From: Rosettibacter sp037481715 | GTDB taxonomy: Bacteria; Bacteroidota; Ignavibacteria; Ignavibacteriales; Melioribacteraceae | Length of the DNA stretch: 64,000 bases | NCBI GenBank assembly: GCA_037481715.1 | Contig: JBBFLD010000003.1 | Coordinates: forward strand, 62,001 to 126,000 | Direction: 5' to 3' | Part shown: positions 1 through 8,760 of the stretch, one piece after another | Layout of the letters: every line of letters starts with the position of its first letter | Numbering within the stretch: position 1 is the stretch's first letter | Made by a program: the position numbers and the translations under genes | Notes under the pieces: model-generated | What the model saw: the letters and a program-made list of their open reading frames with translations, nothing else | Told to the model about the DNA's origin: nothing | Databases searched by the model: none

Positions 1-1748
1 TTTCTATTCTTGACAGAACTCAAACTGCAATGGGCGGACGATTACTCAAAAAGTGGATTACTGCACCACTTAAAAAGCTTGAACCAATATTAAAGCGTCA
101 GGAGTGTGTTGAAGAATTTTTTAATAATAAATCATTAAGAAAAAATTTACAGAATGAACTCAAAGAAATTGGAGATTTAGAAAGACTCATTTCGAAAGTA
201 TGCACAGGAAGAATTAATCCTCGCGAAATGATAAATCTCAAAACATCACTAAAAAAAATTCCATTAATAAAACAACTTTTAGACCAAACGAAATCCGAAA
301 CTTTAAGAAACATAAATGAAAGGTTTAACAGTTTAGATTGGCTTGTAGAAAAAATTGAAAAGGCAATTGTTGATGACCCTCCTCTTACAATTTCTGATGG
401 AGGTGTAATAAGAAGTGGATACAATCCTGAACTTGATGAATTAAGAGAGTTATCAACTAATGCAAAAGATTGGATTTCAAACCTGCAAAAAACCGAAAGA
501 GAAAGAACTAAAATTCCTTCTCTAAAAGTAAGTTACAACAAAGTTTTTGGATATTATATTGAAATAAGTCATGCTAACAAAGATAAAGTTCCTGATAATT
601 ATATTAGAAAACAAACATTAGTAAATTCTGAAAGATATATTACACCTGAATTAAAAGAGTATGAAGAAAAAATTTTAAATGCGCAGGAAAATATTTCAAA
701 ACTTGAATATGAATTATTTGAACAAGTAAGGTCGGCTGCAGCATCTGCTGTGAAGGAAATTCAGGAAAATGCACAGCTCATTGCAATGCTCGATTGTTTT
801 CAATCACTTGCTGATTGTGCAGATGATTATAATTATGTAAAACCAGTTATTGATGAATCTGATGTAATTGAAATTATTGATGGACGTCATCCAGTTGTCG
901 AAAGAATTCTGCCGCCTGGAGAAAAATTCACACCAAACAGCTGCAAACTTTCTTCTTCTGAAAATCAAATTATTATTCTAACTGGACCAAATATGGCAGG
1001 CAAATCTGTATATCTGCGTCAAGTTGGATTAATCGTACTTTTAGCGCAAATCGGCTCATTCGTTCCAGCAAAAGAAGCTCGCATTGGTCTGGTCGATAGA
1101 ATTTTTACACGAGTTGGTGCAAGCGACAACATTGCATCGGGTGAAAGCACTTTTCTTGTAGAAATGCAGGAAGCAGCAAACATCTTAAATAATGCTACAA
1201 GCAAAAGTTTAATTTTACTTGATGAAATTGGTAGAGGAACAAGTACATTTGATGGAATTTCAATTGCATGGGCAATAACTGAATATCTTCATGATTATCC
1301 TAACTTGAATGCAAAAACTCTCTTTGCAACTCATTATCATGAACTCAATGAAATGGCTCAACTGTTTCCAAGAATAAAAAATTACAAAGTTGAAGTGCGC
1401 GAATATGGCGATAAAGTAATCTTTCTCCACAAAGTTACGCCAGGAAGTGCAGACCACAGTTATGGAATTCAAGTTGCACAAATGGCAGGATTGCCAGAAT
1501 TTGTAACAAAAAGAGCAAAACAAATACTTGAAAATCTCGAAAGCAAAGAGCTTACTCCTTATGAAGTCAAAAAAGCTAAATTAGCAAAAATGAAACATGA
1601 AGATAGTTATCAAATAAGTTTATTTGAAATGAAAGATGATGAACTTCGAAAAGAAATTTCTGATATATCAATTGAAAACATTACACCGCTTGAAGCCCTA
1701 AATAAATTAAATGAACTCAAAAAGAAAATAGATGAAAAAAAGGATTAA
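1..1748 (+). CDS. mutS: DNA mismatch repair ATPase MutS (3' part, 5' end outside window)
   Basis: MutS binds mismatched DNA and, through ATP-dependent clamp sliding, recruits MutL. The reading frame is open to the first base (codons start at base 3) and reads LDRTQTAMGGRLLKKW before the first in-window ATG at 30, so the gene begins upstream and that ATG is internal. About 580 C-terminal residues are present: lever and clamp helices, then the ATPase domain with Walker A GPNMAGKS at 984-1007 and the Walker B region LLDEIGRGTSTFDG near 1215-1255. The N-terminal mismatch-reading domain is not in the window. The C-terminal tail includes a QISLFE segment, common in MutS1 proteins. The stop lies one base before the start of the next gene, so the two are probably cotranscribed. 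The family call is certain; full length cannot be judged. Confidence 0.96.
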   Translation, partial: SILDRTQTAMGGRLLKKWITAPLKKLEPILKRQECVEEFFNNKSLRKNLQNELKEIGDLERLISKVCTGRINPREMINLKTSLKKIPLIKQLLDQTKSETLRNINERFNSLDWLVEKIEKAIVDDPPLTISDGGVIRSGYNPELDELRELSTNAKDWISNLQKTERERTKIPSLKVSYNKVFGYYIEISHANKDKVPDNYIRKQTLVNSERYITPELKEYEEKILNAQENISKLEYELFEQVRSAAASAVKEIQENAQLIAMLDCFQSLADCADDYNYVKPVIDESDVIEIIDGRHPVVERILPPGEKFTPNSCKLSSSENQIIILTGPNMAGKSVYLRQVGLIVLLAQIGSFVPAKEARIGLVDRIFTRVGASDNIASGESTFLVEMQEAANILNNATSKSLILLDEIGRGTSTFDGISIAWAITEYLHDYPNLNAKTLFATHYHELNEMAQLFPRIKNYKVEVREYGDKVIFLHKVTPGSADHSYGIQVAQMAGLPEFVTKRAKQILENLESKELTPYEVKKAKLAKMKHEDSYQISLFEMKDDELRKEISDISIENITPLEALNKLNELKKKIDEKKD

Positions 1749-1749
1749 C

Positions 1750-2358
1750 ATGAAATACATAATAATTGCACTTTCATTACTTCTGATTACTTCATGCGGA
1801 AAAAAATATACTGATGAAGAAATTAATTACATAAAATCAATTGAAGAGCAAAGGAAAATTAAAAATGAATTTATGAAAAACGATCCAACTTCCCCATTTA
1901 ACTACAAAGGCAAAGTTGAATTTCATAAGTTAAATTATTTTGATGTAGACCCCAAATTTGTATTCAAAAGCAAATTGTATGAATACAATCCTAAAGATAC
2001 AATTACAATTTATGGAACTAAGGGAGAGCCAAGAAAAGCAGTAAGATTTGGTTATGTAATAATCAATTATGAAAATAAAGAATATAAAGTTAATGTTTAT
2101 GAAGGGACAACTAAATCCGGAGAAAAATATTATTCAATCTGGTTTACAGACAAAACAACAAATAAGGAATCATACGGCGTTGGCAGATATCTCGACTTTG
2201 AAAAACATGATAATCCAGATTATATTTATACCATAGATTTTAATTTAGCATATAATCCATATTGTGCATACAGCCCAAATTACTCGTGTGCAATACCAAC
2301 AAAGGAAGATTTTATTCCAATAGAAATTAAAGCAGGAGAAAAAAAATTTCATAATTAG
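1750..2358 (+). CDS. DUF1684-family lipoprotein
   Basis: A predicted exported lipoprotein of about 202 residues. An in-frame ATG exists at 1732 inside mutS, but the ATG at 1750 is preceded by AAAAAGGAT at good spacing and gives a clean signal peptide with lipobox LLLITSC, so I prefer 1750. The body matches the DUF1684 pattern: a central GKVEFHKLNYFDVDP block, a GVGRYLDFE motif, and a C-terminal block of the kind NLAYNPYCAYSPNYSCAIP rich in Tyr, Pro and Cys. The function of DUF1684 is unknown. It starts one base after the mutS stop, and the DAHP synthase gene follows after 14 bases, so it sits in a housekeeping run. The start is moderately supported and the family fairly well supported from motif recall. 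Confidence 0.75.
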   Translation: MKYIIIALSLLLITSCGKKYTDEEINYIKSIEEQRKIKNEFMKNDPTSPFNYKGKVEFHKLNYFDVDPKFVFKSKLYEYNPKDTITIYGTKGEPRKAVRFGYVIINYENKEYKVNVYEGTTKSGEKYYSIWFTDKTTNKESYGVGRYLDFEKHDNPDYIYTIDFNLAYNPYCAYSPNYSCAIPTKEDFIPIEIKAGEKKFHN

Positions 2359-2372
2359 AAAGGAGTATAAAA

Positions 2373-3386
2373 GTGGTAGTAATTCTCGAAAAACATGCAA
2401 CACCAGAACAAATTGAAAATGTAATAAAACATCTGGAAGGATTTGGTTTTCAGGTTCACAAATCTGTTGGAGCCGAAAGAACAATACTCGGTGCAATTGG
2501 TGTAAAACCTGATTTCGACATCAGAAAAGTAAGCATACTTGAAGGAGTTGAAGAAGTATATCGCGTAACAACTCCTTATAAATTAGCCAGCCGAAGTTTC
2601 AAAGAAGAAAATACTGTCATAAAAATAAAAGATGTAGAGATAGGCGGTAATAAAGTTGTAATGATGGCAGGTCCATGTTCAGTTGAAAGCGAAGACCAAA
2701 TTTTTAGATTAGCAAAAGTAGTTGCAGAGTCAGGTGCAAAAATTCTAAGAGGCGGCGCATTCAAACCAAGAACTTCTCCATATTCATTTCAAGGTTTAGG
2801 TGAAGAAGGATTAAAGATGATGCGCGCTGCAGCTGACAAATACAATTTACTTGTGATTACCGAAGTAATGCAAATTAGTCATATTGAATTAATTGAACCT
2901 TATACAGATATATTTCAAGTTGGAGCACGCAACATGCAAAACTTCCCGTTGCTCAAAGAACTTGGCAATGTTAAAAAGCCTGTTATGCTGAAAAGAGGTA
3001 TTGCTGCTACAATCGAAGAATGGTTAATGTCTGCTGAATATATTTTAAGCGGTGGAAACAGCAATGTTATGCTTTGTGAAAGAGGAATTCGAACATTTGA
3101 AAATTATACAAGGAATACATTTGATTTATCTGCAATTCCTGTGGTTCATAAGAAAAGCCATCTTCCTGTTATTGCCGATCCATCGCATGCAACTGGAATG
3201 AGAGACCAGGTGCCTCCAATGGCTCGTGCAGCTGTAGCAGCTGGAGCCGATGGATTAATGATTGAAATACACGATGACCCGGAAAATGCACTTTCTGATG
3301 GTCCTCAGGCTTTGTATCCTGATACATTCTTAAAATTAATGAAAGAACTTCGTTTAATTGCTCAAGCTATTGGAAGGGATTTCTAA
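2373..3386 (+). CDS. aroF: 3-deoxy-7-phosphoheptulonate (DAHP) synthase, class I-beta
   Basis: Catalyses the first step of the shikimate pathway, condensing phosphoenolpyruvate and erythrose 4-phosphate. The start is a GTG at 2373 with a strong AGAAAGGAG ribosome site at 2357-2365. Residues 1 to about 85 form the ferredoxin-like regulatory domain typical of the I-beta subgroup. The barrel follows, with AGPCSVES, GGAFKPRTSPYSFQGLG, QVGARNMQNF, CERGIRTFE and a C-terminal MIEIHDDPENALSDGPQ. The Cys of GPCS and the downstream His, Glu and Asp are the expected metal ligands. It abuts the prephenate dehydrogenase gene with no gap, so the pair forms an aromatic amino-acid operon in which the N-terminal domain and the neighbour's ACT domain are probable feedback sensors. 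The symbol aroF is used for the function; the subgroup is also called aroG or aroA(G). Confidence 0.95.
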   Translation: MVVILEKHATPEQIENVIKHLEGFGFQVHKSVGAERTILGAIGVKPDFDIRKVSILEGVEEVYRVTTPYKLASRSFKEENTVIKIKDVEIGGNKVVMMAGPCSVESEDQIFRLAKVVAESGAKILRGGAFKPRTSPYSFQGLGEEGLKMMRAAADKYNLLVITEVMQISHIELIEPYTDIFQVGARNMQNFPLLKELGNVKKPVMLKRGIAATIEEWLMSAEYILSGGNSNVMLCERGIRTFENYTRNTFDLSAIPVVHKKSHLPVIADPSHATGMRDQVPPMARAAVAAGADGLMIEIHDDPENALSDGPQALYPDTFLKLMKELRLIAQAIGRDF

Positions 3387-4469
3387 TTGGAAATTAAAAA
3401 AATTTCTATACTTGGTTTAGGATTAATCGGCGGTTCGCTGGCAAAAGCATTAAAAAGAAATAACTTGAATTTTTATATCTCTGCCTACGACCGCCCTCAA
3501 ATCTTAGAACAAGCTTATAATGACAAAGTTATTGATAAAAAACTTAATAACATTGATGAAGCTCTTGATTCTGATTTAATTTTTTTATGTCTTCCAGTTG
3601 ATTTATCAATTCAGGCATTTAAAGAACTTATTCCAAAATTAAAAGAAAATCAGATTATAACTGATGTTTGCGGTGTTAAAGAAATTTTCCATCAAATCTG
3701 GAATGAAAATAATTCAAAAGGATTTTATATCGGCGGGCATCCAATGGCTGGTAAAGAAAAGAGCGGTTACGAAAATTCTGAATCAACTCTTTTTGAAAAC
3801 TGTGTTTATATCTTAAGCGACACAGCCAAAGAATTTGCATTCATTCAGTTATTTACAAATATCATTCACCAAATTGGTGCAAGAATAACTTTCCTAAATC
3901 CCAAAGTTCATGATATCATTGTTGCTGCAGTAAGTCATCTTCCACAAATTGTTGCTGTATCATTAATTAATTCAGCTGCATTGAAAGACAGCGACATTAA
4001 CTTTTTTGATTATGCTGCAGGCGGTTTTAGAGATATGACAAGAATTGCATCGAGTGATTTTTCAATCTGGGAATCAATCATTAAACTGAACAATAAAAAT
4101 ATTCTGCAGGCAATTGATAATTTTATTTTTGACCTCGAAGAAATGAAGAAATCAATCATAAAAAATGATTTAAATAAAATTGCACAAAAATTTGAAAGTG
4201 CAAGAAGCAAAAGGGATGAAATTCCCAAAAACACAAAAGGATTTCTATCCCCTCTTCATGACATTTTCGTTTTTGTTAAAGATGAACCTGGTGTTTTAAG
4301 TAAAATTACAACAGCTTTATTTCATGCAGGTATAAACATTAAAGATATCGAGCTTCTTAAAATTAGAGAAGGAACTGGTGGAACTTTCAGAATTTCTTTC
4401 GATACAAAAGAAGCAGCTGATAAAGCCAAAAATATTATCGAAAGTTTAGGTTTCACTACAAGAATTTAG
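3387..4469 (+). CDS. tyrA: Prephenate dehydrogenase with C-terminal ACT domain
   Basis: Oxidatively decarboxylates prephenate to 4-hydroxyphenylpyruvate on the way to tyrosine. The start is TTG, immediately after the DAHP synthase stop, with AAGGGAT just upstream acting as ribosome site, so translation is probably coupled. The N-terminal Rossmann motif is GLGLIGGSLAKAL. The substrate and cofactor region includes GGHPMAGKEKSGYENS and a following SHLPQIVA segment. From about residue 290 an ACT fold begins (FVFVKDEPGVLSKITTALF), suggesting allosteric control by tyrosine or another amino acid. At 360 residues the length suits a monofunctional TyrA plus ACT, and no chorismate mutase domain is present. 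Confidence 0.94.
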   Translation: MEIKKISILGLGLIGGSLAKALKRNNLNFYISAYDRPQILEQAYNDKVIDKKLNNIDEALDSDLIFLCLPVDLSIQAFKELIPKLKENQIITDVCGVKEIFHQIWNENNSKGFYIGGHPMAGKEKSGYENSESTLFENCVYILSDTAKEFAFIQLFTNIIHQIGARITFLNPKVHDIIVAAVSHLPQIVAVSLINSAALKDSDINFFDYAAGGFRDMTRIASSDFSIWESIIKLNNKNILQAIDNFIFDLEEMKKSIIKNDLNKIAQKFESARSKRDEIPKNTKGFLSPLHDIFVFVKDEPGVLSKITTALFHAGINIKDIELLKIREGTGGTFRISFDTKEAADKAKNIIESLGFTTRI

Positions 4470-4552
4470 AGAGTTTTCTTTTCGGAAATGAAAATAAATT
4501 TCCAATTAACTATTTTTACGCCGCAAATTTTTAAGCAATAGGAGAAATTTTT

Positions 4553-5116
4553 ATGGCAACAACTTCAGACTTCAGACCAGGAATGGTTATCAGATGGAAC
4601 AATGAACTCTGGACAATCGTTGAATTCCAGCATGTCAATCCAGGCAACTGGCGTGCTTTTGTAAGAACAAAATTAAAAAATATGAAAACCGGAAGAGTTC
4701 TTGAAAATAGATTCCGAGCAGGCGAATCAATAGACGAAGTAAGAGTTGAAAGAAGACAATTTCAATATCTCTACAGAGATGGTGCAGATTATGTTGTAAT
4801 GGACAATGAAACATTTGAACAAATCAACATTTCTCCAGAATTAATTGGTGAAGGTCAAAAATTCTTAAAAGAAAATACAGTTATTGATATTCTTTTTGAT
4901 GATACTCAAATAGTTGCCATTGAACTGCCAATTTTTGTTACACTTGAAGTTACTCAAACAGAACCCGGCGTAAAGGGTGATACAGTTTCCAATGTGATGA
5001 AGCCAGCAACACTTGAAACAGGAGCTGTTGTAAATGTTCCTCTCTTCATTAATCAGGGAGACAAAATCAAAATCGATACTCGAACTGGTGAATATGTTGA
5101 AAGAGTAAAGGAATAA
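4553..5116 (+). CDS. efp: Translation elongation factor P
   Basis: EF-P binds ribosomes stalled on polyproline stretches and stimulates peptide-bond formation. At 187 residues the protein has the normal three-domain length, with TEPGVKGDTVSNVMKPATLE and a C-terminal IDTRTGEYVERVK signature. A GGAGAAATTTTT ribosome site precedes the ATG. The tip of domain I reads HVNPGNWRAF: the position that carries the modified Lys or Arg in well-studied EF-Ps is Asn32 here, so the usual beta-lysyl, rhamnosyl or aminopentanol modification cannot occur at that residue. The gene is separated from tyrA by 83 bases and probably has its own promoter there. It converges on the menaquinone methyltransferase gene with only five bases between the stops. 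Confidence 0.97.
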   Translation: MATTSDFRPGMVIRWNNELWTIVEFQHVNPGNWRAFVRTKLKNMKTGRVLENRFRAGESIDEVRVERRQFQYLYRDGADYVVMDNETFEQINISPELIGEGQKFLKENTVIDILFDDTQIVAIELPIFVTLEVTQTEPGVKGDTVSNVMKPATLETGAVVNVPLFINQGDKIKIDTRTGEYVERVKE

Positions 5117-5121
5117 CAGCT

Positions 5122-5811
5122 TTACTTTGTAGCGATAACAACTTGAACTAAACCTAAAGTTAAAAAGTGTTGCTCAACTTTACTAAATCCTGCTTGAGTG
5201 AGTAATTCTATTAAATTAATTTTTTTATCAAACTCACCCACAGATTCCGGCAGGTATTTATATGCTTCTTTGTCTTTCGAAATTAATTTTCCTATTAATG
5301 GCAAAATCTTATCAAAATAAAAAAGATAGATTTTTCTTACGAACTTTTTTGAGGGCAAACTAAATTCAAGTATTGTAACTTTTCCATTATTCTTAAGCAC
5401 TCGATAAAATGATTGAAAGCTTTTATTGATGTCATAAAAATTGCGAACTCCAAATGCTACAGTAATATTCGTAAAAGATTTATTCTTAAATGGCAAATTT
5501 TCTGCAGTGCTTTGAACCAATCTTCCATTACTCCATTCTGCTTTTCTATTAAAATGTAAAAGCATATTCATTGAAAAATCCAGACCAATAATTTTATTTA
5601 CATTAAATTTTTTTGCTGCAATAGCAAAATCACCAGTGCCGCATGCTATATCAAGTAGAATTGAATTTGAATCTAACTTGCTCAATTTAATTGCTTTTCT
5701 GCGCCAGTAGTAATCAACTCCAAAACTTAAAAGATGATTTAAAAAATCATACTTATCAGAAATTGAATCAAAAATTCTTTTTACTTTGCTCTTTTTTGTA
5801 ATTGAATCCAT
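5122..5811 (-). CDS. ubiE: Demethylmenaquinone/ubiquinone C-methyltransferase (UbiE/MenG)
   Basis: S-adenosylmethionine-dependent methylation of demethylmenaquinone, the last step of menaquinone synthesis. Class I methyltransferase motifs are clear: LDIACGTGDFAIAA (motif I), GLDFSMNML (motif II) and VAFGVRNF. The N-terminal block KRIFDSISDKYDFLNHLLS is characteristic of UbiE/MenG. At 229 residues it has family length. No ubiquinone pathway genes are visible, so menaquinone is the likelier product, which would feed the quinone-linked complexes encoded at 18-30 kb. It lies six bases after the PAP2 phosphatase gene on the same strand and is likely the last gene of an rsmA-PAP2-ubiE transcript. 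Confidence 0.94.
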   Translation of the reverse strand: MDSITKKSKVKRIFDSISDKYDFLNHLLSFGVDYYWRRKAIKLSKLDSNSILLDIACGTGDFAIAAKKFNVNKIIGLDFSMNMLLHFNRKAEWSNGRLVQSTAENLPFKNKSFTNITVAFGVRNFYDINKSFQSFYRVLKNNGKVTILEFSLPSKKFVRKIYLFYFDKILPLIGKLISKDKEAYKYLPESVGEFDKKINLIELLTQAGFSKVEQHFLTLGLVQVVIATK

Positions 5812-5817
5812 CTTTGT

Positions 5818-6762
5818 TCACAATAATTCAATAAATAATTTTTCACTTTTCTTACTCCACCAGTTGTAAATATATTTTCCGCTCCACAATGTAAAAAGCA
5901 TAAATATAAATCCACCGATTAAATCTACAACATAGTGATATCTTAAATAAACAGTTGCAAAAATTAAAAGCGTTCCATCAACAATAAAAAAGTATTTCAA
6001 TCTGCTTTGAAATTTTACAGATAGAATCATAACCAGCAAAGTCATTTGAGTATGGCCGCTTGGGAAAGCATCACGTTGAACTATTGCAGCTGGATTTAAA
6101 GTTCCTGAAGGAATTGATTCACCTGAGTTAACAACTTCTCGTAAAAAATTTGTTAAGCAAAGTCCCGGCAGTTCAATATCATTTAATTCAAAATTATGAA
6201 GAGTGAATCTTGGCCCAATTGCAGGAACAAGTATATAGCCAATGTAAGAAAGCAAAAATCCATAAACTATTATGAAAGCTGAGTAATCAAGTTCTTTAAG
6301 TTTTCCGGTAAAAATTAAATCCAATCCAAGTATAATTGGCAAAAAGAAAAAAGTGCCGTAAACAATTTGAAGCAATTCTGTCAAATAAGGATTGGCAATT
6401 TTATAAAGTTCGTGAGTTGGGTCAGCATTAAAAATCATTCTATCAATTTTAATTAGAATATCATCATAAATTACTCCGCGAATCGGATCAACCATGTAAT
6501 AAAGTTCTTTGAAAAAAATTAATATTAATGGAACAAGATACCAGTAATGAAAATGCTTCCAGAGCAAGTTATTATTGTTTACATCTTTATAGGCAACAAA
6601 AAAAACATAAGTAATAATTAAAATATTTACAGCAATATTATTCTGCCAGTAGACAATTTTATTCGAATAAATAATGTTAAGAATAGATAGAAACAAACTA
6701 AAAATTATGACAATGAAATCTGTTGGCGTGATATTTAGAATAAGCTTTTTATTTTCTTTCAT
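5818..6762 (-). CDS. PAP2-superfamily membrane phosphatase
   Basis: An integral membrane acid phosphatase or phosphotransferase of the PAP2 type, probably acting on a lipid phosphate such as undecaprenyl pyrophosphate or an inositol lipid. About seven hydrophobic segments are visible. The catalytic blocks are PSGHTQMTLL (C2 motif with the catalytic His) and YLRYHYVVDLIGG (C3 motif). An upstream in-frame TTG at 6768 adds two residues, but the ATG at 6762 (MKENKK) is the more natural start; no strong ribosome site is present. The gene lies between rsmA and ubiE. The substrate cannot be inferred from sequence. Confidence 0.85.
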   Translation of the reverse strand: MKENKKLILNITPTDFIVIIFSLFLSILNIIYSNKIVYWQNNIAVNILIITYVFFVAYKDVNNNNLLWKHFHYWYLVPLILIFFKELYYMVDPIRGVIYDDILIKIDRMIFNADPTHELYKIANPYLTELLQIVYGTFFFLPIILGLDLIFTGKLKELDYSAFIIVYGFLLSYIGYILVPAIGPRFTLHNFELNDIELPGLCLTNFLREVVNSGESIPSGTLNPAAIVQRDAFPSGHTQMTLLVMILSVKFQSRLKYFFIVDGTLLIFATVYLRYHYVVDLIGGFIFMLFTLWSGKYIYNWWSKKSEKLFIELL

Positions 6763-6793
6763 GAACAAAAAGAAGAATAATTATAGAAAAAAT

Positions 6794-7585
6794 TTACAAC
6801 TGACTTTTAATAAATTCATAAAGCTGAATAAAATCTTTAATTGATAAATCTTCTGCGCGTTTTGCAAGAAGATTGGTTAATGCTTCATTGTTTGTAAAAT
6901 TTATGGTTCGAAATATACTATTGCTGAGTGAATTTTTTAAAACTTTTCTTCTGTTTCCAAATGCAGCTTTAACTACGTTTATAAACAAATTATCATCAAA
7001 ATTTTTTTGTTCTTCTTCATTAAACTTTATTCGAATTATTGCTGAATAAACTTTTGGTTTTGGATAAAATACATTTGGCGAAATTTTGAAACATAATTTC
7101 GTTTTTGCAAAATAATTTAACAGCACGCTTAAAATTCCATAGTCTTTTGTTCCCTTTTCTGCTGTTATTCTTTTTGCCACTTCATACTGAACCATGAGCA
7201 AGGCATCTTTAACAAATTTTCTTTCGTAAATCAATTTGAATAAAATTGGAGATGTAATATTATAAGGAATGTTTCCGATTATTCTTAATTTTTCATTTTT
7301 GCTAATAAATTCGGAAAGATTGGTTTCCAAAAAATCTTGATTAATTATTTCAAGTGAAGGAAATTTTTCTTTAAGCTGTTTAACTGCTCTTTTATCAATT
7401 TCAACTGCAATGAATCTTTTTACATTATTTATTAGCTCTGATGTTAATGCACCTGTGCCTGGACCAATTTCCAGCACCACATCTTCTTTTTCTGGATTAA
7501 ATTCATCAATGATTTTTTTGACAATATTTTTATCCACAAGATAGTTCTGACCAAATCTTTTTAATGGATAAATTTTATCTTCCAT
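6794..7585 (-). CDS. rsmA: 16S rRNA dimethyladenosine transferase RsmA (KsgA)
   Basis: Dimethylates two adjacent adenosines in the 3'-terminal hairpin of 16S rRNA during small-subunit maturation. The sequence shows N-terminal RFGQNYLVDKNIVKKI, the SAM-binding motif VLEIGPGTGALTSELI, an acidic FIAVEIDKRAV motif and the catalytic IGNIPYNITSPILFKL block (NIPY). At 263 residues it has usual length. It is divergent from the GT2 glycosyltransferase gene across 57 bases that must hold both promoters. It is the first gene of a three-gene minus-strand run. Confidence 0.96.
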   Translation of the reverse strand: MEDKIYPLKRFGQNYLVDKNIVKKIIDEFNPEKEDVVLEIGPGTGALTSELINNVKRFIAVEIDKRAVKQLKEKFPSLEIINQDFLETNLSEFISKNEKLRIIGNIPYNITSPILFKLIYERKFVKDALLMVQYEVAKRITAEKGTKDYGILSVLLNYFAKTKLCFKISPNVFYPKPKVYSAIIRIKFNEEEQKNFDDNLFINVVKAAFGNRRKVLKNSLSNSIFRTINFTNNEALTNLLAKRAEDLSIKDFIQLYEFIKSQL

Positions 7586-7642
7586 AAAGATTCATGTTAT
7601 ATAATTATTTATATTTGATTACTAATGTAAAGAAAATTTATC

Positions 7643-8734
7643 ATGTTCGAGATAATATTTTTAACTGCATTGTCGCTTTATTTTATTCAATTAGTAATCT
7701 TCACAATTGGAGCAGGAAAAAGATTTCCAAAAATTCGGGATGAAAATTTGCCATTTATTAGTGTTATTGTTGCAGCACGCAACGAAGAAAACAATATTCT
7801 TGACTGCTTAGTCTCACTTGATAACTTAATTTATCCAAAAGACAAAATTGAAATCATTATTGTAAACGACCATTCCACCGACAGAACAGGTGAAATTATA
7901 GAATCTTTTATCAAAGACAAACCAAAATTCAAATCCATAATTCCAGATAAACAAATTGGCTCGCTCAAAGGGAAAACCAATGCTTTGGCAAATGCAATTA
8001 AAATTGCAAAAGGAGAAATTATACTTACAACCGATGCTGATTGTATTGTATCTCCAACATGGGCTAAGACTCTTGTTTCTTATTATCAAAAAAATGTTGG
8101 ATTTGTTGGCGGCTTTACTACTCAGCAGGACTATAATACATTTGCGGGAATGCAGGCCATTGATTTTATTTTTCTCCTAACTGTAAATGCCGGAGCTTTA
8201 AACTTAGGCAAACCACTTGGATGCATCGGAAATAATATGTCATACAGAAAATCTGCTTACGATGAAGTAGGTGGATATGAAAGCATCCCATTTTCTGTTA
8301 CAGAAGATTTTAATTTGTTAATGGCAATTCATAAACTGAAAAAATACAAAATACTTTATCCTCTCGATCCTGGTGCTCTTGTAGTTTCAAAGCCATGTCC
8401 TGATTGGCAGGCATTATATTGGCAAAAGAAAAGATGGGGCGTTGGCGGAACCGAAAGTGATATTATTGGTTATTTAATTATGCTCTTGGGATATATTACT
8501 CATGCAGCAATGCTGCTTACACCATTTCTGTTTTCGCTTACTGCACTTTACTTGTGCTTTTTCAAAATATTCATAGATTACTTTTTTGTTTATCCTGTTT
8601 ATAAAAAACTCAATCTGAAATTAAAACTCAATCACTTTATTGCATTTGAAATTTATTTCATAATCTATGTTCTTTTGCTTCCTTTCATAGTTCTGCCAAA
8701 TAAAAAAATTAAATGGAAAGGAAGAGAATTTTAA
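7643..8734 (+). CDS. Membrane-associated family 2 glycosyltransferase (processive type)
   Basis: A GT-A fold glycosyltransferase with one N-terminal membrane helix and three or four C-terminal helices. Visible motifs are VIVAARNEENNI, IIVNDHSTDRTGE, TTDADCIVS (DxD-like metal site), VTEDFNLLM (acidic catalytic residue) and YWQKKRWGVGG, a QxxRW motif found in processive beta-glycosyltransferases. It probably builds a cell-surface polysaccharide or glycolipid from a nucleotide sugar at the inner membrane. Sugar and acceptor cannot be named. It opens a long plus-strand envelope block, and the putative outer-membrane protein follows after 26 bases. Confidence 0.88.
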   Translation: MFEIIFLTALSLYFIQLVIFTIGAGKRFPKIRDENLPFISVIVAARNEENNILDCLVSLDNLIYPKDKIEIIIVNDHSTDRTGEIIESFIKDKPKFKSIIPDKQIGSLKGKTNALANAIKIAKGEIILTTDADCIVSPTWAKTLVSYYQKNVGFVGGFTTQQDYNTFAGMQAIDFIFLLTVNAGALNLGKPLGCIGNNMSYRKSAYDEVGGYESIPFSVTEDFNLLMAIHKLKKYKILYPLDPGALVVSKPCPDWQALYWQKKRWGVGGTESDIIGYLIMLLGYITHAAMLLTPFLFSLTALYLCFFKIFIDYFFVYPVYKKLNLKLKLNHFIAFEIYFIIYVLLLPFIVLPNKKIKWKGREF

Positions 8735-8760
8735 ATATTCACAAATCTTAAAAAGGTTCT

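Noticed and set aside
5104..5126. AGTAAAG/CTTTACT hairpin overlapping the convergent stops of efp and ubiE
   Set aside because: Only seven AT-rich pairs with a nine-base loop and no T-run; it is partly coding sequence and may be chance, so it is not listed as a terminator.
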